A DNA stretch of 64,000 nucleotides from Saposhnikovia divaricata. Its lineage: Eukaryota; Streptophyta; Magnoliopsida; Apiales; Apiaceae. Position 1 is the stretch's first letter. Each line of letters opens with the position of its first letter. Position numbers and translations under genes: made by a program. The notes under the pieces are model-generated. The model had not been told where the DNA came from. It searched no databases and saw nothing but the letters and a program-made list of their open reading frames with translations. Location: positions 197,077,148-197,141,147 of the forward strand of contig CM071598.1 of NCBI GenBank assembly GCA_036435485.1, in the 5' to 3' direction. Of this stretch, positions 25,301-36,419 are shown piece after piece.

Positions 25301-25918
25301 TAAGAAATCCCTACCCTGAATATGTATATATAGCCGTGTTTTTGAGATGAAAGAGGTAGTCTGTCTTATGTTCTCTGTTTTGTGTATATGTAATGTATAA
25401 GGTCGAGTGGTTTTTAATTAAAAGAGGCAGTGTACTTGTGTTCTGTTTCTGTGACCTGTTTATAAATAAAGATAGGCCGGGTTGTTTCTCTTCTAAAAGC
25501 TGAAACAAAACAAAAACGTGGGGGACAAAGAATTATGGAACATTTAGAGCTCCGTGAAATGAGTATCGCGTTTTGTGAAAAGCAGCACGAATTTTGTGAA
25601 AGAATATGTTGTCTCCTCCTCCAATCAGTAATAACAATCTCATTTCTCCCCGGCTAATTAAAACGAAACTTTAATTTCGTTTCCTAAAATAAATTCGACC
25701 TAAAAACTAAATTCTATTTTCCTAAATTTCCTAATTTTAATAAATACCAAATATATAAATAATTATAAAATAATATTTACTCACATATGAATATATATAA
25801 AATTTCGAAATTTTTCCAAAAACGCACTAATTAAAATATACTAGTGCATCACTCTTAAATAAAATTTTAAAAAAAAAATCTGGTAGGGAAAATTATTTGA
25901 AAATTCGCGGTTATTACA
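22393..25918 (-). repeat. Left (3') LTR of the outer element, main part
   Basis: It continues the 42-bp piece at 11156 after the inner element. For a minus-strand element this is the 3' LTR. A TATA-like box lies at 25323-25333 on the minus strand. A 400-bp pyrimidine-rich tract (24700-25100, purine-rich on the sense strand) follows it. Confidence 0.92.
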
Positions 25919-25933
25919 GTCTTCCCCCCTTAA
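25919..25933 (-). promoter_or_regulatory. Polypurine tract of the outer element
   Basis: On the minus strand it reads AAGGGGGGAAGAC, directly before TGTAATAACC, the LTR start. It is preceded by CCGGGACGGAATCC, as in the inner element. Confidence 0.88.
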
Positions 25934-26198
25934 AAGGATTCCGTCCCGGAATCACTTTGAAGATATTGACGAATACCTTTCTCACATTACACCTTCTAAT
26001 TCTCATATTACTTCCTCCTTCCTTTAGTTTCTCCTTAAACATCTCTATCTTGTTTGTACAGAAATACACCAACATACACTTGCTTGTCATTCATCAACAT
26101 GCCATTTAGCTTATCAATAGCATTACTTTCACTATCTTTTCCTTACTAACCTTCTCCTGCATTATGTCATTCTATATTATCTCATCTCTCCTTTCTCT

Positions 26199-26244
26199 TT
26201 TTACTAAGGGTATCGGCCACCACATTGGCCTTCCCTGAATGGTA
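26199..26244 (-). pseudogene. Remnant of a Ty3/gypsy pol gene (end of RNase H)
   Basis: The minus strand reads YHSGKANVVADTLSKK. This is a close match to the strongly conserved YHPGKxNVVADALSR block at the end of gypsy RNase H. Flanking frames are broken by stops on both sides. It shows that the interior descends from a coding gypsy element. Confidence 0.85.
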
Positions 26245-27654
26245 GTGTATCTTACTATTGCTTATTTATATTTTGATCTCTATCATAACATAAAATATTA
26301 ATATCCCAATCCTTATATATCTGTAATTACTCTATTTTCGACTTTAACTGAATTAGTAATCTCGTATTCTTGTTACCTGCTCCTTATCCATACCCTGCCC
26401 TCCGAAGTATCGAATCCTGTACATGTGTTGTCGGTCTCATGCGTAATCCCATTTGAAAAGCAGTCTCTGTTTTAATATCAATTCCTTAAACTTGATCAAC
26501 CAATTCTATGTCGACGTGAAGGTATATTGGACCACTTAGAAGGTCATCATATCTGTCTTTACTTCTTTCAATCACTGATAACTTTAGGAATCATAAGGGT
26601 TTATAACAGAACGAATCGTATGTGCAAAGCTCATTTTCAATGGAAGTATAATTGATCCTTAAATAAAATATGATGCAAGCAAAACAAGGAAGAACAAAAT
26701 GAAGGTTAAATCTCTTTAGACGATCCTACTCCCAACACGTGCCATTAATCACATTTCGCATCTTGTTTGTATCCTTTTCATACTCTCTATAATGCGCGCT
26801 ACATAATTAAAATCGTAGAAGAAACTTCTATAAGGTACATACGGATATCTAGGTGGCGTCTTCCTAATTAGTAGCTCTGGTTGCCCAATTAGCTCATGCA
26901 GCTCCGAATCAGCTGGTTCGTCCATAGCCAAATCTTCGGATGAATCTAACCCGTACTCGCGCGATATGTTGGAATACCTAATAGCAGTACAATACTCGTC
27001 AACCGATCTAAACTCTTCTTCTGCACGACCTAAATTTATCGATACCCTATATCGTAGTCAACTAGTAATAATCTCTAAAGATTCCACAGTAGACATCTTC
27101 AGCAGCGAGAAGTTCTGTCCAGTTAAGCCTAAGCATCTCAAGTTAGCACGTCATCTCGACTCACCATAGTCCTTTCTTTAATTCCTCCAAACTTTCTTAG
27201 TCATCACTCATCCGTTCACGTAAAACTTTATTATACAATCACAGCCAAAATAGGCACAACATTCTTCTTATCTCTATTCGAAAGACTTATTGTTCTCACA
27301 TTTCACTGTTAGAAACATTATAATAATACCCAAAGGTGAGCACATAAAATGTTTGGCAAGTTCACTATCCCAAATCTTACACAAGATTTTTTTTTTTAAT
27401 TCGACGATAATGAAAGATAATGCTAGAATGGAAAAGAGACTCATATAATTTTCAATCACGAAAGCCGTATAGGCAACTTCTCAAAATTTGTGTGAATATA
27501 GAAAACTTCTTTCAAAATCTCTCGTAACTCAAGGAATTTAAATCATCTCAACCACAATATCATCAGAAACGAACTTCTCAACCATTTCAAGAATTTTAGG
27601 AAAATCATCAACTTATTTGGTAGCTCAGGATTTAAGAAAAGATTACTGGTCTTC

Positions 27655-28020
27655 CACCACTCGGTATCCCCCACGGTGCGATCAACTACCATGTCTCAAG
27701 GTACCGTCCTCCTGTGATACCCCACCCAACCTGATCAGGGCTATGATGTGGTACCACCAAATTTTCTCTTTGCTAGCATAAAATGGGTTGTCGTTTTCAA
27801 CCCTGGCAACATTAATGCCAAAATAATTATTCGCATTCACGATACCCCACAGCGTGATCAACCGCTGTGTCTCAAGTACCAATATATCATTTTGCTAGCA
27901 AAAAGTTGGTTGAAAAGTCAACCTGAAATATTTCTCTTTCGATACCACGAGTTTATTCCTCGTGTTGATCTGAAAGAAAACCCATGGGCCATCTCCCATG
28001 TTGACCAGTGGATTATAAGA
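27655..28020. repeat. Diverged hairpin-bearing repeats inside the outer element
   Basis: Phrases such as GATACCCCAC...TGATCA...TGTCTCAAG recur at about 27665, 27717, 27840 and 27940. Each contains a short inverted repeat (CCCACAG/CTGTG, CCACGAG/CTCGTG, CCCATGGG/CCCATG). The copies are too diverged to give exact unit borders. Confidence 0.5.
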
Positions 28021-29278
28021 TTATTCCTCCGAATAAAAATTGATTGATTTGGATTCCTATTCGCTTCTGGCCAATCGCCAATCTAAACTTTGTATGAGAC
28101 CGACCTGAACAATAGGCCGTCGTAATATTTTCAAAAGAAACTAATTTATTATATTGACACGAACAATATTTCAATTCCAGACAAAAATAACAACCTTGAA
28201 CAAGAAAGGTTCGTTAATTAGAATAAATCATGTGGAGTCGTCTTCAAATAATAAAAATGACTCGATTCAGAAAGAAGACCTTCAAATACGCTAGAGTAGG
28301 TATTCTAGAGGAAATTCTTACGATAAGCTGTTCTTCTATTCTCTATTCTGAATGTATCTATTCTGATTCGAACAATGAATCAATTTTGAATATTGAAACA
28401 AAATTTATCGGATATGAACAATAGATCCGATTGAAGTCAATAAAATTTAAACTACCTCGATGTATGAGCGTAGTTATAACTGAAATAATCTTTAAGGGTC
28501 ATCTTGAACAAATAAGACGCCCTAGATTTCAATTTAAGTACGTTCTCTGAATTTATCAAGATTTTGGGAAAGCAACTGAATAATCTTCAACAATTTTAGC
28601 AAAGTAGACACTTCAAGAAGTTTAACTTGATTATCAAGGGATAAAATAAATAAATGTTACGATTTTAATAAATGATCCGAACTATGAACCATTGCCCAAT
28701 GTCAAGAAAAGTAGTTGAATTTGAGGGATAAATTCAACTGGTAGAAATAAATATTTAGCTATCTCGAAACAATAAAACAAGTCTCAGCCGAATCAACTTA
28801 AAGAGTCATCCCGATCAATGAGACCGACTAATATTTTTAAATGTCATCTTCCTAGCAAAAAGGATTTTTTTTTTTAAATTCTTTGATAGATAAAATCAAT
28901 CCAACATTCGAAGCAAATATTTGAGTGCCCAAAACTCTCACCACAAATTTTCACCACCATGATAAAATCCTTGAGAACAATAATGTTCACAGAAATCTCA
29001 TAAATTCTTTTGAAGATAATGGATAAAATGAACTTGCCTCAGCCTTTGTGCTTGCTCAAACCACTTAAGACTTACTCTCTAAAAATTTGTAGTAGACATC
29101 AACAGTCTCAAGGTGTTTTATCCAATTTAGCGCAACAATATCACGCGAACACTCAATTCTTAACCTACTAATTGGTACTATATCCCATAGTCCAACATGA
29201 ACTCTATATGAGCTCGGACGTTCCTTACTTAGCTATACACACTCATACTCACTCTCGTCTCTAGATTACTATAACCTC

Positions 29279-29290
29279 GCTCTAATACCA
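29279..29290 (-). promoter_or_regulatory. Primer-binding site (initiator-Met tRNA type), outer element
   Basis: The minus strand reads TGGTATTAGAGC, one mismatch from the canonical TGGTATCAGAGC. It lies three bases inside the right LTR. This fixes the element on the minus strand. Confidence 0.9.
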
Positions 29291-29293
29291 TTC

Positions 29294-32200
29294 TGTAACG
29301 CCCCCAAATCCGGGTCAGGAGATTTGGTCGTTACCTGAGAATCCTCAAAAATAAAAATCACCACTTTAACAAAACATTAATCCTTGTAATTGTCCAAAAT
29401 TAAAATATAACCTCTGTGACCCAAACAATCCAAGACCTTTTAGGTTATAGTGCTAGAAACAAGAATCCAAGTTCCATAAAATAGCAACTTTCTGCTTTAC
29501 CACATTCTCTTAGATCAAAACTTAAATTACTGGTATGACTTCAATAAAGAGTATACCAGGTTAACTAATCTAATAAATAATAGTAACTATCAGAGTTAAA
29601 CTAAATAAATTAGATCTTACTCTGGATCAAGACATCACGCGTCAAGTCATCTTCAAGGTATCGTCTGCTTCTTCTCTTTTCGAACTGTGCGAATATATCT
29701 CGCCAAACTACCTTACTGAAAAGTTAGGGTTTCGAAACAAACAAGTATGAGCGGAAGAAATGCTCAGCAAGTGTGTAGTAAAATAGGAATAAAAATAAAT
29801 CATTGTTAATGAAAACAGATATCATCTATCAAAAAATAAAAAAATCACAAGGGAAGTATTTTGAATCAAAAATCTATCAACACGGAATGGATTAAAATAA
29901 AGTATAAAATGGGTATTCAGACATGATAGGTTCAGTGCTCTACTAGTGGGATCCCGACTACCTAAACACTTGGATTAGCGGTACTCCTAACAAGGAAGCA
30001 TCATTAAGGAATAATAGTCTCAAAGGTTATCGACAAGGTCGATACATTAAATGGGGTATAAATTGAATAAACAAGGATAACAATAAATGTCGACAAGATC
30101 GACAATAAATGGAATAATACCATAATAAGCATATTTAAAATAATCTCACTTGAACAAAAAGTGAAGGGAAAACACTTGCCTCGAATTCTCAGCTATCATG
30201 AAACGTCACAGTAATACTGCTTTCATCTTTATCTTACGGCGTCACAGTCTCCTATTTTGATCATTATTTGGTTCAACGCTCTCGCGGTTGCCACGAGTCT
30301 AATCCGCCGATATCGAGCTCGCGCGTCAATTCCAATATCAAACATAAGACAATACTTTAGTCTCTAGACGACAATTCTAATATTTTTTATAAATGCTTAT
30401 AAACTCAACTTGAACGTATTAACCATACTCACCAATTTCTCTGTTGGAAGAAGATAATCGAAGACGTCCCCTCTGAACATATATGTTTTCCCGTTGGAAA
30501 ACGTCTCACAGTGAATCCAACAACCACAACCAATACTTCATCCATCTTCATCCTTCCTCATTTAACCCTCACTTATATCCGCCGACAATCCTGAGTCAAA
30601 CTTTCCACTAAATCCCCGGATAAATAAATCTTCTCAGAACTCAGGAATCCAATCTATATAATATTTTAATATCCGTAAATCCTACTTAAAAACGAAAAAA
30701 GGGTTACCGAATATAACGACAATTCTCCATTTAAAAGATCTTTAAATATTTCTAAGTATTCGCTAACAAATAAATTATTCAAATAGCACTTCTACTTTAA
30801 ATTGGCTCTTAAGAATTCTCTACAATTTTCTAAATTTAACTAGTTTAATAATATTAATTTCCATTTATACTCAAAATAATTCCACAATCCATTTTTATCC
30901 AATTTAAATCCATAATTATTATTCTCACTTTTAACCAGAAATAATTTATCAAAATAATTTTACTTTTAATTATCCTCACAATTCTAATTTATTTTACTCA
31001 TCTTTAATATTAATCCGATTTTAGCCTCTAAAATAATTGGCTCATACAAATCTCAAAAATTCACATAAAAGCTCTATTTTAATATAAATCCATTTTAGGG
31101 CTATAATATTATTATAAATTCCTATTTATTCTTAAAAACAAAGAATCCATTTCTATTGGAACAAGGGTATAAATCTCTATTTTATTCAAGGAATAAAATA
31201 ATCCAAGAATTCATTTTAATCTTGTAAATAATTTAATAATAATTCCGATTTTAGTCTCTAAAATAATCTGATTCGATCCGGTTAATTAAAATAGTCCGGA
31301 AATATTAAATAACAGTCTTCCAAAATAAAACCGTATTTATCTCTATTTATTCATAATTATTCCCTCTTTGATCAACGAATTATTAAATCTCTAAATCATG
31401 TCCAAATAATCTCAGAATATTCCTATTTCACTAATTAATTAATTGAACCATTTTTTTAATTAAACTATTAATTTTCTCCCAATTTTAAATGATACTCCAA
31501 TTTTAATGAAACACATCTGAACCTCTTTTATTTATTTTATACAAATCCCGAATAAAACACTCAACCATTCGTTTTATCGTTACGTTAATATTTTATTATT
31601 ATTCTAGTTATTATTCATTTTAAATGGCAACAGCAGCACGTGGGCCCACTGTCACCACCACCGCCGTCCGCCTCCCCCGAAAATCTCTCCCTCCCGACTG
31701 TCTTTCTCTGCCATTTCTCTCTCTCTCTCGATCGATCGATCTCTCTTTCCATCTCTTTCGCAACTATCTCTCTCCTCAATCTCTCTGCTATCTCCCTCTT
31801 CCTCCTTCACATCTCTCTCTCGCCATACTCTATCTCTCAATCTCTCTGTTCTCTTCCCCCTCTCTGTCTCCCTCCGTTCTCTCCGTATCCAGTAACCACC
31901 ACCCCTTTCTCCGATTTCCGGCAACAAAAACAACAACAGTACATCCCTTATCCCTCTATACTCCGATCTCCTCTCTCCCTTGCTCGCACCCTCTCCTCTC
32001 TGCACTCTCTTGTTACATCTTTAACCGCCACCACCACCACCACTAATCGGTGGTGGCTGCCTTGCCCGAATTCCCGATTACAACACACAACAGCCTCCCT
32101 TTCAACACCAATTCAACCACCAATCGGAACATCAACACAGCAACAATTACATCGCAAATAATCTTAATATTCATACACTAATCAAACATTCAAACCACAA

Positions 32201-32859
32201 AAATGAAACAAGGAATTAAGCTTTGTTTTAAGAAGAAGAAGAGTAAGAAATCCCTACCCTGAATATGTATATATAGCCGTGTTTTTGAGATGAAAGAGGT
32301 AGTCTGTCTTATGTTCTCTGTTTTGTGTATATGTAATGTATAAGGTCGAGTGGTTTTTAATTAAAAGAGGCAGTGTACTTGTGTTCTATTTCTGTGACCT
32401 GTTTATAAATAAAGATAGGCCGGGTTGTTTCTCTTCTAAAAGCTGAAACAAAACAAAAACGTGGGGACATAGAATTATGGAACATTTAGAGCTCCGTGAA
32501 ATGAGTATCGCGTTTTGTGAAAAGCAACACGAATTTTGTGAAAGAATATGTTGTCTCCTCCTCCAATCAGTAATAACAATCTCATTTCTCCCCGGCTAAT
32601 TAAAACGAAACTTTAATTTCGCTTCCTAAAATAAATTCGACCTAAAAACTAAATTCTATTTTCCTAAATTTCCTAATTTTAATAAATACCAAATATATAA
32701 ATAATTATAAAATAATATTTACTCACATATGAATATATATAAAATTTCAAAATTTTTCCAAAAACGCACTAATTAAAATATACTAGTGCATCACTCTAAA
32801 ATAAAATTTTAAAAAAAAATCTGGTAGGGAAAATTATTTGAAAATTCGCGGTTATTACA
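29294..32859 (-). repeat. Right (5') LTR of the outer element
   Basis: 3566 bp, uninterrupted. On the minus strand it runs from TGTAATAACC to GGGCGTTACA. The probable promoter is at 32267-32277. The CT-rich tract at 31640-32040 gives overlapping ORFs on both strands that are low-complexity artefacts. Confidence 0.93.
32267..32277 (-). promoter_or_regulatory. Putative TATA box of the outer 5' LTR
   Basis: The minus strand reads GGCTATATATACAT, a near-perfect plant TATA box, with transcription expected near 32240. The identical site in the left LTR is at 25323-25333. The long purine-rich tract would then lie in the transcribed leader. Confidence 0.6.
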
Positions 32860-32864
32860 TATTT
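32860..32864. repeat. Target-site duplication TATTT, right side of the outer element
   Basis: TATTT directly follows the LTR end TTATTACA and matches 11151-11155. The host repeat then resumes as GATTGACAACTCC. Confidence 0.92.
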
Positions 32865-33370
32865 GATTGACAACTCCTGAATGGTACCTATCTTTCTAAT
32901 TATCTCTAGCACCTTCACTATTTCTCCATTATAAACAATGTTCACCTTTTTTTAATAATTTTTTTAATATTTACAATTTATGAACGAAGACCTAGAAGTC
33001 CGAATGGGGGCATTAATTGCCAAGATCGAAGAGATGATGACCGTGCTCGAAGCTTCCTATGAAGAACTTAAAGTTAATAATGGCATGTTATTTGAATACA
33101 TGAAGGACTTGAGCAATTGGAAAAAGAGGTTAAAAATATGTTTCGTCATAATTAATAGTAGGTTTTGAAAATAATTTATTCTTTTTATGATTCAACTATA
33201 CTTTTCTATGTACATTTATGGTGCTTTAACAATATTTCGATCAAGTAAGTTGTTTGATTAATGGAAGTAACATATCTGATGCAACTTTGTTATTAACATC
33301 TTTAAATGTAATAAATATAGAAAAATGTATAATTTTTTGGAAAAGGTTATGCGCTAATTATATGATATTC
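32865..33370 (+). repeat. Continuation of the coiled-coil fragment repeat after the LTR element
   Basis: This is the second half of the tandem unit cut at 11155. It matches 10095-10600 closely, except for a small deletion in the GATGCATGCAAC landmark (GATGCAAC here). Confidence 0.75.
32980..33168 (+). pseudogene. Coiled-coil gene fragment, copy 4
   Basis: A 62-codon frame beginning MNEDLEVRMGALIAKIEEMM, almost identical to the copy at 10214. The two were one tandem pair before the LTR insertion. Confidence 0.45.
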
Positions 33371-34165
33371 GGAGGGAAAATGTTCTTAGTATGATGTACA
33401 TTAATAAAAGTAAGAAAACAGATACATTTATATTTTTTTTTCTATGTTATATCGTAATGAATTATTTGATCTAAAATAGAAAACGGTGTTATCAATATTA
33501 ATTAAAAAAATATGTCATAGACTTTATTGTCATAATAATATATCTCAATTTTCATAAAACATCTAATACAGACTATAATACCCCGTACAATATCATAGAT
33601 TTTATATGTAAACTAATTCTGAAATCAATTATTTGTAAATTAGAAGAATACGAATAACCATATAATACAGGGAAAAAAAAATTCTTGCGATACTATACAT
33701 TAATAATAAAAAACAAATACACAATTTTATAGTTTTTTCCTATATTTCACTATGACGAATTATTTAATTTTAAATAGAAAAGTTGAATATTATGTGAACT
33801 TATTTTGAAGGAGACAAAGTGAAAATTTTATCATCGATCATGCTTGGTTGAAAAATACGTTTATAACTTTTGATCATAAAGAATAAATTTATAACTTTTT
33901 ATCATAAACATTACGTTTTAATTATAATTCTGATTTTTTGTGTTGAAAATTTTTTGGAACTTAGAATTCATGTTAATTGTTTTCAATCTATTTATATTTT
34001 AAAGATAAAGAGACCAATAAATTTATGGAAATTTATTCATTTATTACAAATAATAAATGGAAAACCGTTTTCATTACACGTACGGTACTTTTTATTGGAC
34101 AACTGTTGCAGTTTTTAACGTCTACAGTTACAGGCTTGTGATAACTGCTAAACAAAACTGCTACT
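33371..34165. other. AT-rich spacer, no gene seen
   Basis: No ORF with coding character, no clear repeat and no transposon terminus was recognised up to the promoter of the following gene. Confidence 0.5.
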
Positions 34166-34171
34166 GGGTGC

Positions 34172-34181
34172 CTATATATAA
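34172..34181 (+). promoter_or_regulatory. TATA box of the coiled-coil gene at 34242
   Basis: CTATATATAA lies 60 bp before the ATG, in a locally GC-richer stretch (CTGGGTGC upstream). The expected start is near 34205-34210. Confidence 0.65.
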
Positions 34182-34241
34182 CAAATTTGTTTTGTAATTT
34201 GATAATCGATTTATTGCTTCAACGTTTAAAAGTTATAAAGA

Positions 34242-34846
34242 ATGGAGTCAAGATCTTCAGAAAGGAAACGTTGTGGGGATCTAAAAAATACTTTGGTTGA
34301 TGGATTGCACAATCTAACACTAACTTCTTTCCAGTTGAACGAAGATTTGCAAGCAGCAAGTGATGATTTTGTTCTCATGTTTAAGAGCATCGGTGATAGG
34401 CAATCTGAACTTTATGCACGCTCTGTTGGTTTGGATGAGAAATATGGGTAAAACTTTGTTCAATTACATATTACATATTGTTATTTTAACGTATGAATCT
34501 ATGCACCTTTTTGTGAATCTTCCATTCTTATTTCTATTATAGAGAGTTGATTGGTATGCTGCAAGGAGAGAATGTTTTGCATGTTGGAGAGAGTTCAAGG
34601 CAGACTACAAATCTTCCATCTTCATATTCTACTGACACACAAAAGTTCATTGATGACACATCAGCATCGTTAAACAGTCACAGTCAAGCATTTGTGGAGA
34701 AGGTTGATGATATGGTCAAAGAAATTGAAGAACAAAGTGCTATTTGGAAGGGTAAACTGATTGAAATGAAAAAACAGGGGGAGAGAATTGTTTCGCAGAG
34801 AAGGAATCTTGCAGTTCAATTGAACGACTTCAAGAAAGAAATCTAA
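34242..34846 (+). CDS. Small coiled-coil protein, 169 aa, family not recognised
   Basis: Two exons, 34242-34447 and 34543-34846, join in phase (GG|A) over a 95-bp GT-AG intron. The protein starts MESRSSERKRCGDLKN. It has an amphipathic helical N-terminal half, a polar Ser/Thr linker (about 78-105), and a strong coiled coil with EKVDDMVKEIEEQSAIWKGK near residues 117-136. It ends NDFKKEI. There is no signal peptide, membrane segment or enzymatic motif. The N-terminal pattern (M, Ser-rich, then G/E-K-R) and overall layout resemble the shorter gene on the opposite strand at 35879-36252. The repeats at 1-2960 look like fragments of the same family. Function is unknown. A structural or partner-binding role is the most that can be inferred. 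Confidence 0.7.
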
Positions 34847-35878
34847 GTACATTCATCAGGGCTTTGGTTGTAGCATTTCCGATTGTATGTGTAGCTTTAT
34901 CGTTTGTTTATGTGTAATGTAATGTAATGTAAATTTATGTGTGTTAAACTTAACCTCTCAAATCAAATGTAATATGAACATATGTATTATGTCTGTAATG
35001 TGTTTAGACTTTCCAACATCTATCAATGCATGTTATGTTAATTGAAATATGTTTTTACGTAAACATTGTCCAAGTCCATGTAATAAACTTGATCTTCGAT
35101 TCAGGCTTCATAATAGATAACAAAAACCTTAATTCATTGTGTACTTGAATAGTTTTAACATGTATGAAAAGTTGAACAAATTTTGCAGTTACATCTTGCG
35201 TAAACTTCTGCATTAAGATCAAATGTTGTGGTTCATATGTTGGTTATTGCATTTTGTCTTGAATTTCTTATAGACAATTGTGCATGAGTACATAATAATG
35301 ACAACAGGTTGACAAAGTGACTTAAGGTTCGATGCTCCATGAAAGACTTAATGTTTGGTGGTGAAGAAAGATACTGTACATCTTAATACAAAACTAATGA
35401 ATGCAAAATTAGTACAATTTTAATATGTGCCTTTGTATTTGTTTCCAGCCATGAGATATGGAATGAAAGTCAAACAAAAACTGTAAGTGATGGTTGAATG
35501 ATAAAGATAAGTATTAGAAATTTGGTTTAAATAATAACAACAAAAGTTCTCTAGGCTTGCAGGACAGCGATTAAAGGAAAGTAGTTGAGTTTGTAAGTAG
35601 TTGAGACAAAGTTTGCTTTGGTTCTTGAGTTTGCAAGTGGGCATCTAAATTTGCATAATGCTAAGTCGGTGTGTCTCTGTCCTAAATAACAATTTCTGTT
35701 TTCTTTAACTTCAGTCCTCTACCTCATTGCACGTGTTGCTGCATACACATAAACAACAAAAAGAAAACATAGTACAACAGGACTTGCAGTGAAGTTACAC
35801 CCACCGTAGTTACATGTCTTGAAAGAACAAAGAAAAGTTGAAAGCAACAACACAAGGGCAGTTATTACATTAAAAACT
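34847..35878. other. Spacer between the two coiled-coil genes
   Basis: It contains the 3' flank of the first gene, with TGTAATG repeated at 34913-34930. No further coding region or transposon end was recognised. Confidence 0.5.
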
Positions 35879-36252
35879 TTACGCCCTTAGTAAATCAGCA
35901 ACTTCATTTGAGATCTTTATTCCTTCCTTTTGCAATTCCTTCATTTCTTTTAGCAGAACAACATGATCACCTTGCAATAGTTGAAGAGTATCACTAAGTT
36001 CTTGAATCTTAACACAAACAGTCCTCATATTCAGTTGCAAATTTGTCAAGGACTTCTCGAAATTTTCTTCAAGTCGAACTTTCTTATATCTTGAACATAA
36101 ATCCTTATTGATATCACCCATTTCAATTTGTCGAGTCCTCTTGCCTTCGCTGTGAAAAGAAGAAGCAAAATATAATAATTAAATGTTTCAAACATGTAAC
36201 TCAATAAACAAAATTGTTGTGGTTTATACCATGTCGAAGAAGAAGATGCCAT
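35879..36252 (-). CDS. Small coiled-coil protein, 97 aa, family not recognised
   Basis: Exon 1 is only 23 nt (36230-36252, MASSSST and part of a Cys codon). Exon 2 is 35879-36149. They join in phase over an 80-bp GT-AG intron, giving EGKRTRQIEMGDINKD and then a coiled coil of about 75 residues (KIQELSDTLQLLQGDHVVLL, EMKELQKEGIKIS). A TATA box about 100 bp upstream supports the start. The coiled coil aligns with the peptide of the array repeats at 1152, 2479, 10214 and 32980. This gene is therefore the likely living relative of those fragments. Function unknown. Confidence 0.7.
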
Positions 36253-36351
36253 AAGCTCTTTCTACTTTGAGAAGTATGTATTGCAAAAAAGTAGGCAAGA
36301 AAGTTGAATGATTCAAACAATATAATGTTGAAATATTGTAGGCAAAAGGAG

Positions 36352-36363
36352 TAATATATATAG
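36352..36363 (-). promoter_or_regulatory. TATA box of the 97-aa coiled-coil gene
   Basis: The minus strand reads GGCTATATATATTAC, about 100 bp before the ATG at 36252. The expected start is near 36320. Confidence 0.6.
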
Positions 36364-36419
36364 CCAAATAAGTCGAAGAACCCTTTTCAGTATCCTAGAG
36401 GTCTAGACCATGTAATATA

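Larger units (their letters stand above)
25934..29278 (-). other. Decayed interior of the outer element
   Basis: 3.3 kb without a long ORF. The only recognisable coding trace is the RNase H segment at 26199-26244. A zone at about 27655-28020 has several diverged repeats of about 90 bp, each with a small hairpin (for example CCACGAG...CTCGTG). Another (28080-28850) is AT-rich with loosely repeated GAACAA and GATC phrases. No gag was found. Confidence 0.75.
11156..32859 (-). mobile_element. Outer Ty3/gypsy-type LTR retrotransposon, defective, minus strand
   Basis: Total span 21.7 kb, of which 11.2 kb is the nested inner element. The LTRs are 11156-11197 plus 22393-25918 (left, interrupted) and 29294-32859 (right), about 3.57 kb each. 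Orientation is set by the primer site next to the right LTR and the polypurine tract next to the left LTR. The interior (25919-29293) is only 3.4 kb and has no long ORF, only traces of pol. The sequence beside the polypurine tract (GGGACGGAATCCTTTTAAGG on the minus strand) resembles Tekay/Del chromoviruses. By eye the two LTRs differ at roughly 15-20 bases plus a few short indels, so the insertion is young. It probably moved with enzymes supplied in trans. Confidence 0.9.

Noticed and set aside
27682..27882. 66-codon minus-strand ORF inside the outer element as gag
   Set aside because: No zinc knuckle or gag pattern is present, and it overlaps the hairpin repeats.
36397..36412. CCTAGAGGTCTAGACC as the Helitron 3' hairpin
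   Set aside because: The palindrome is adjacent to, not about 10 bp from, the would-be CTAG end and has no loop. It is not typical, so the 3' end was left open.
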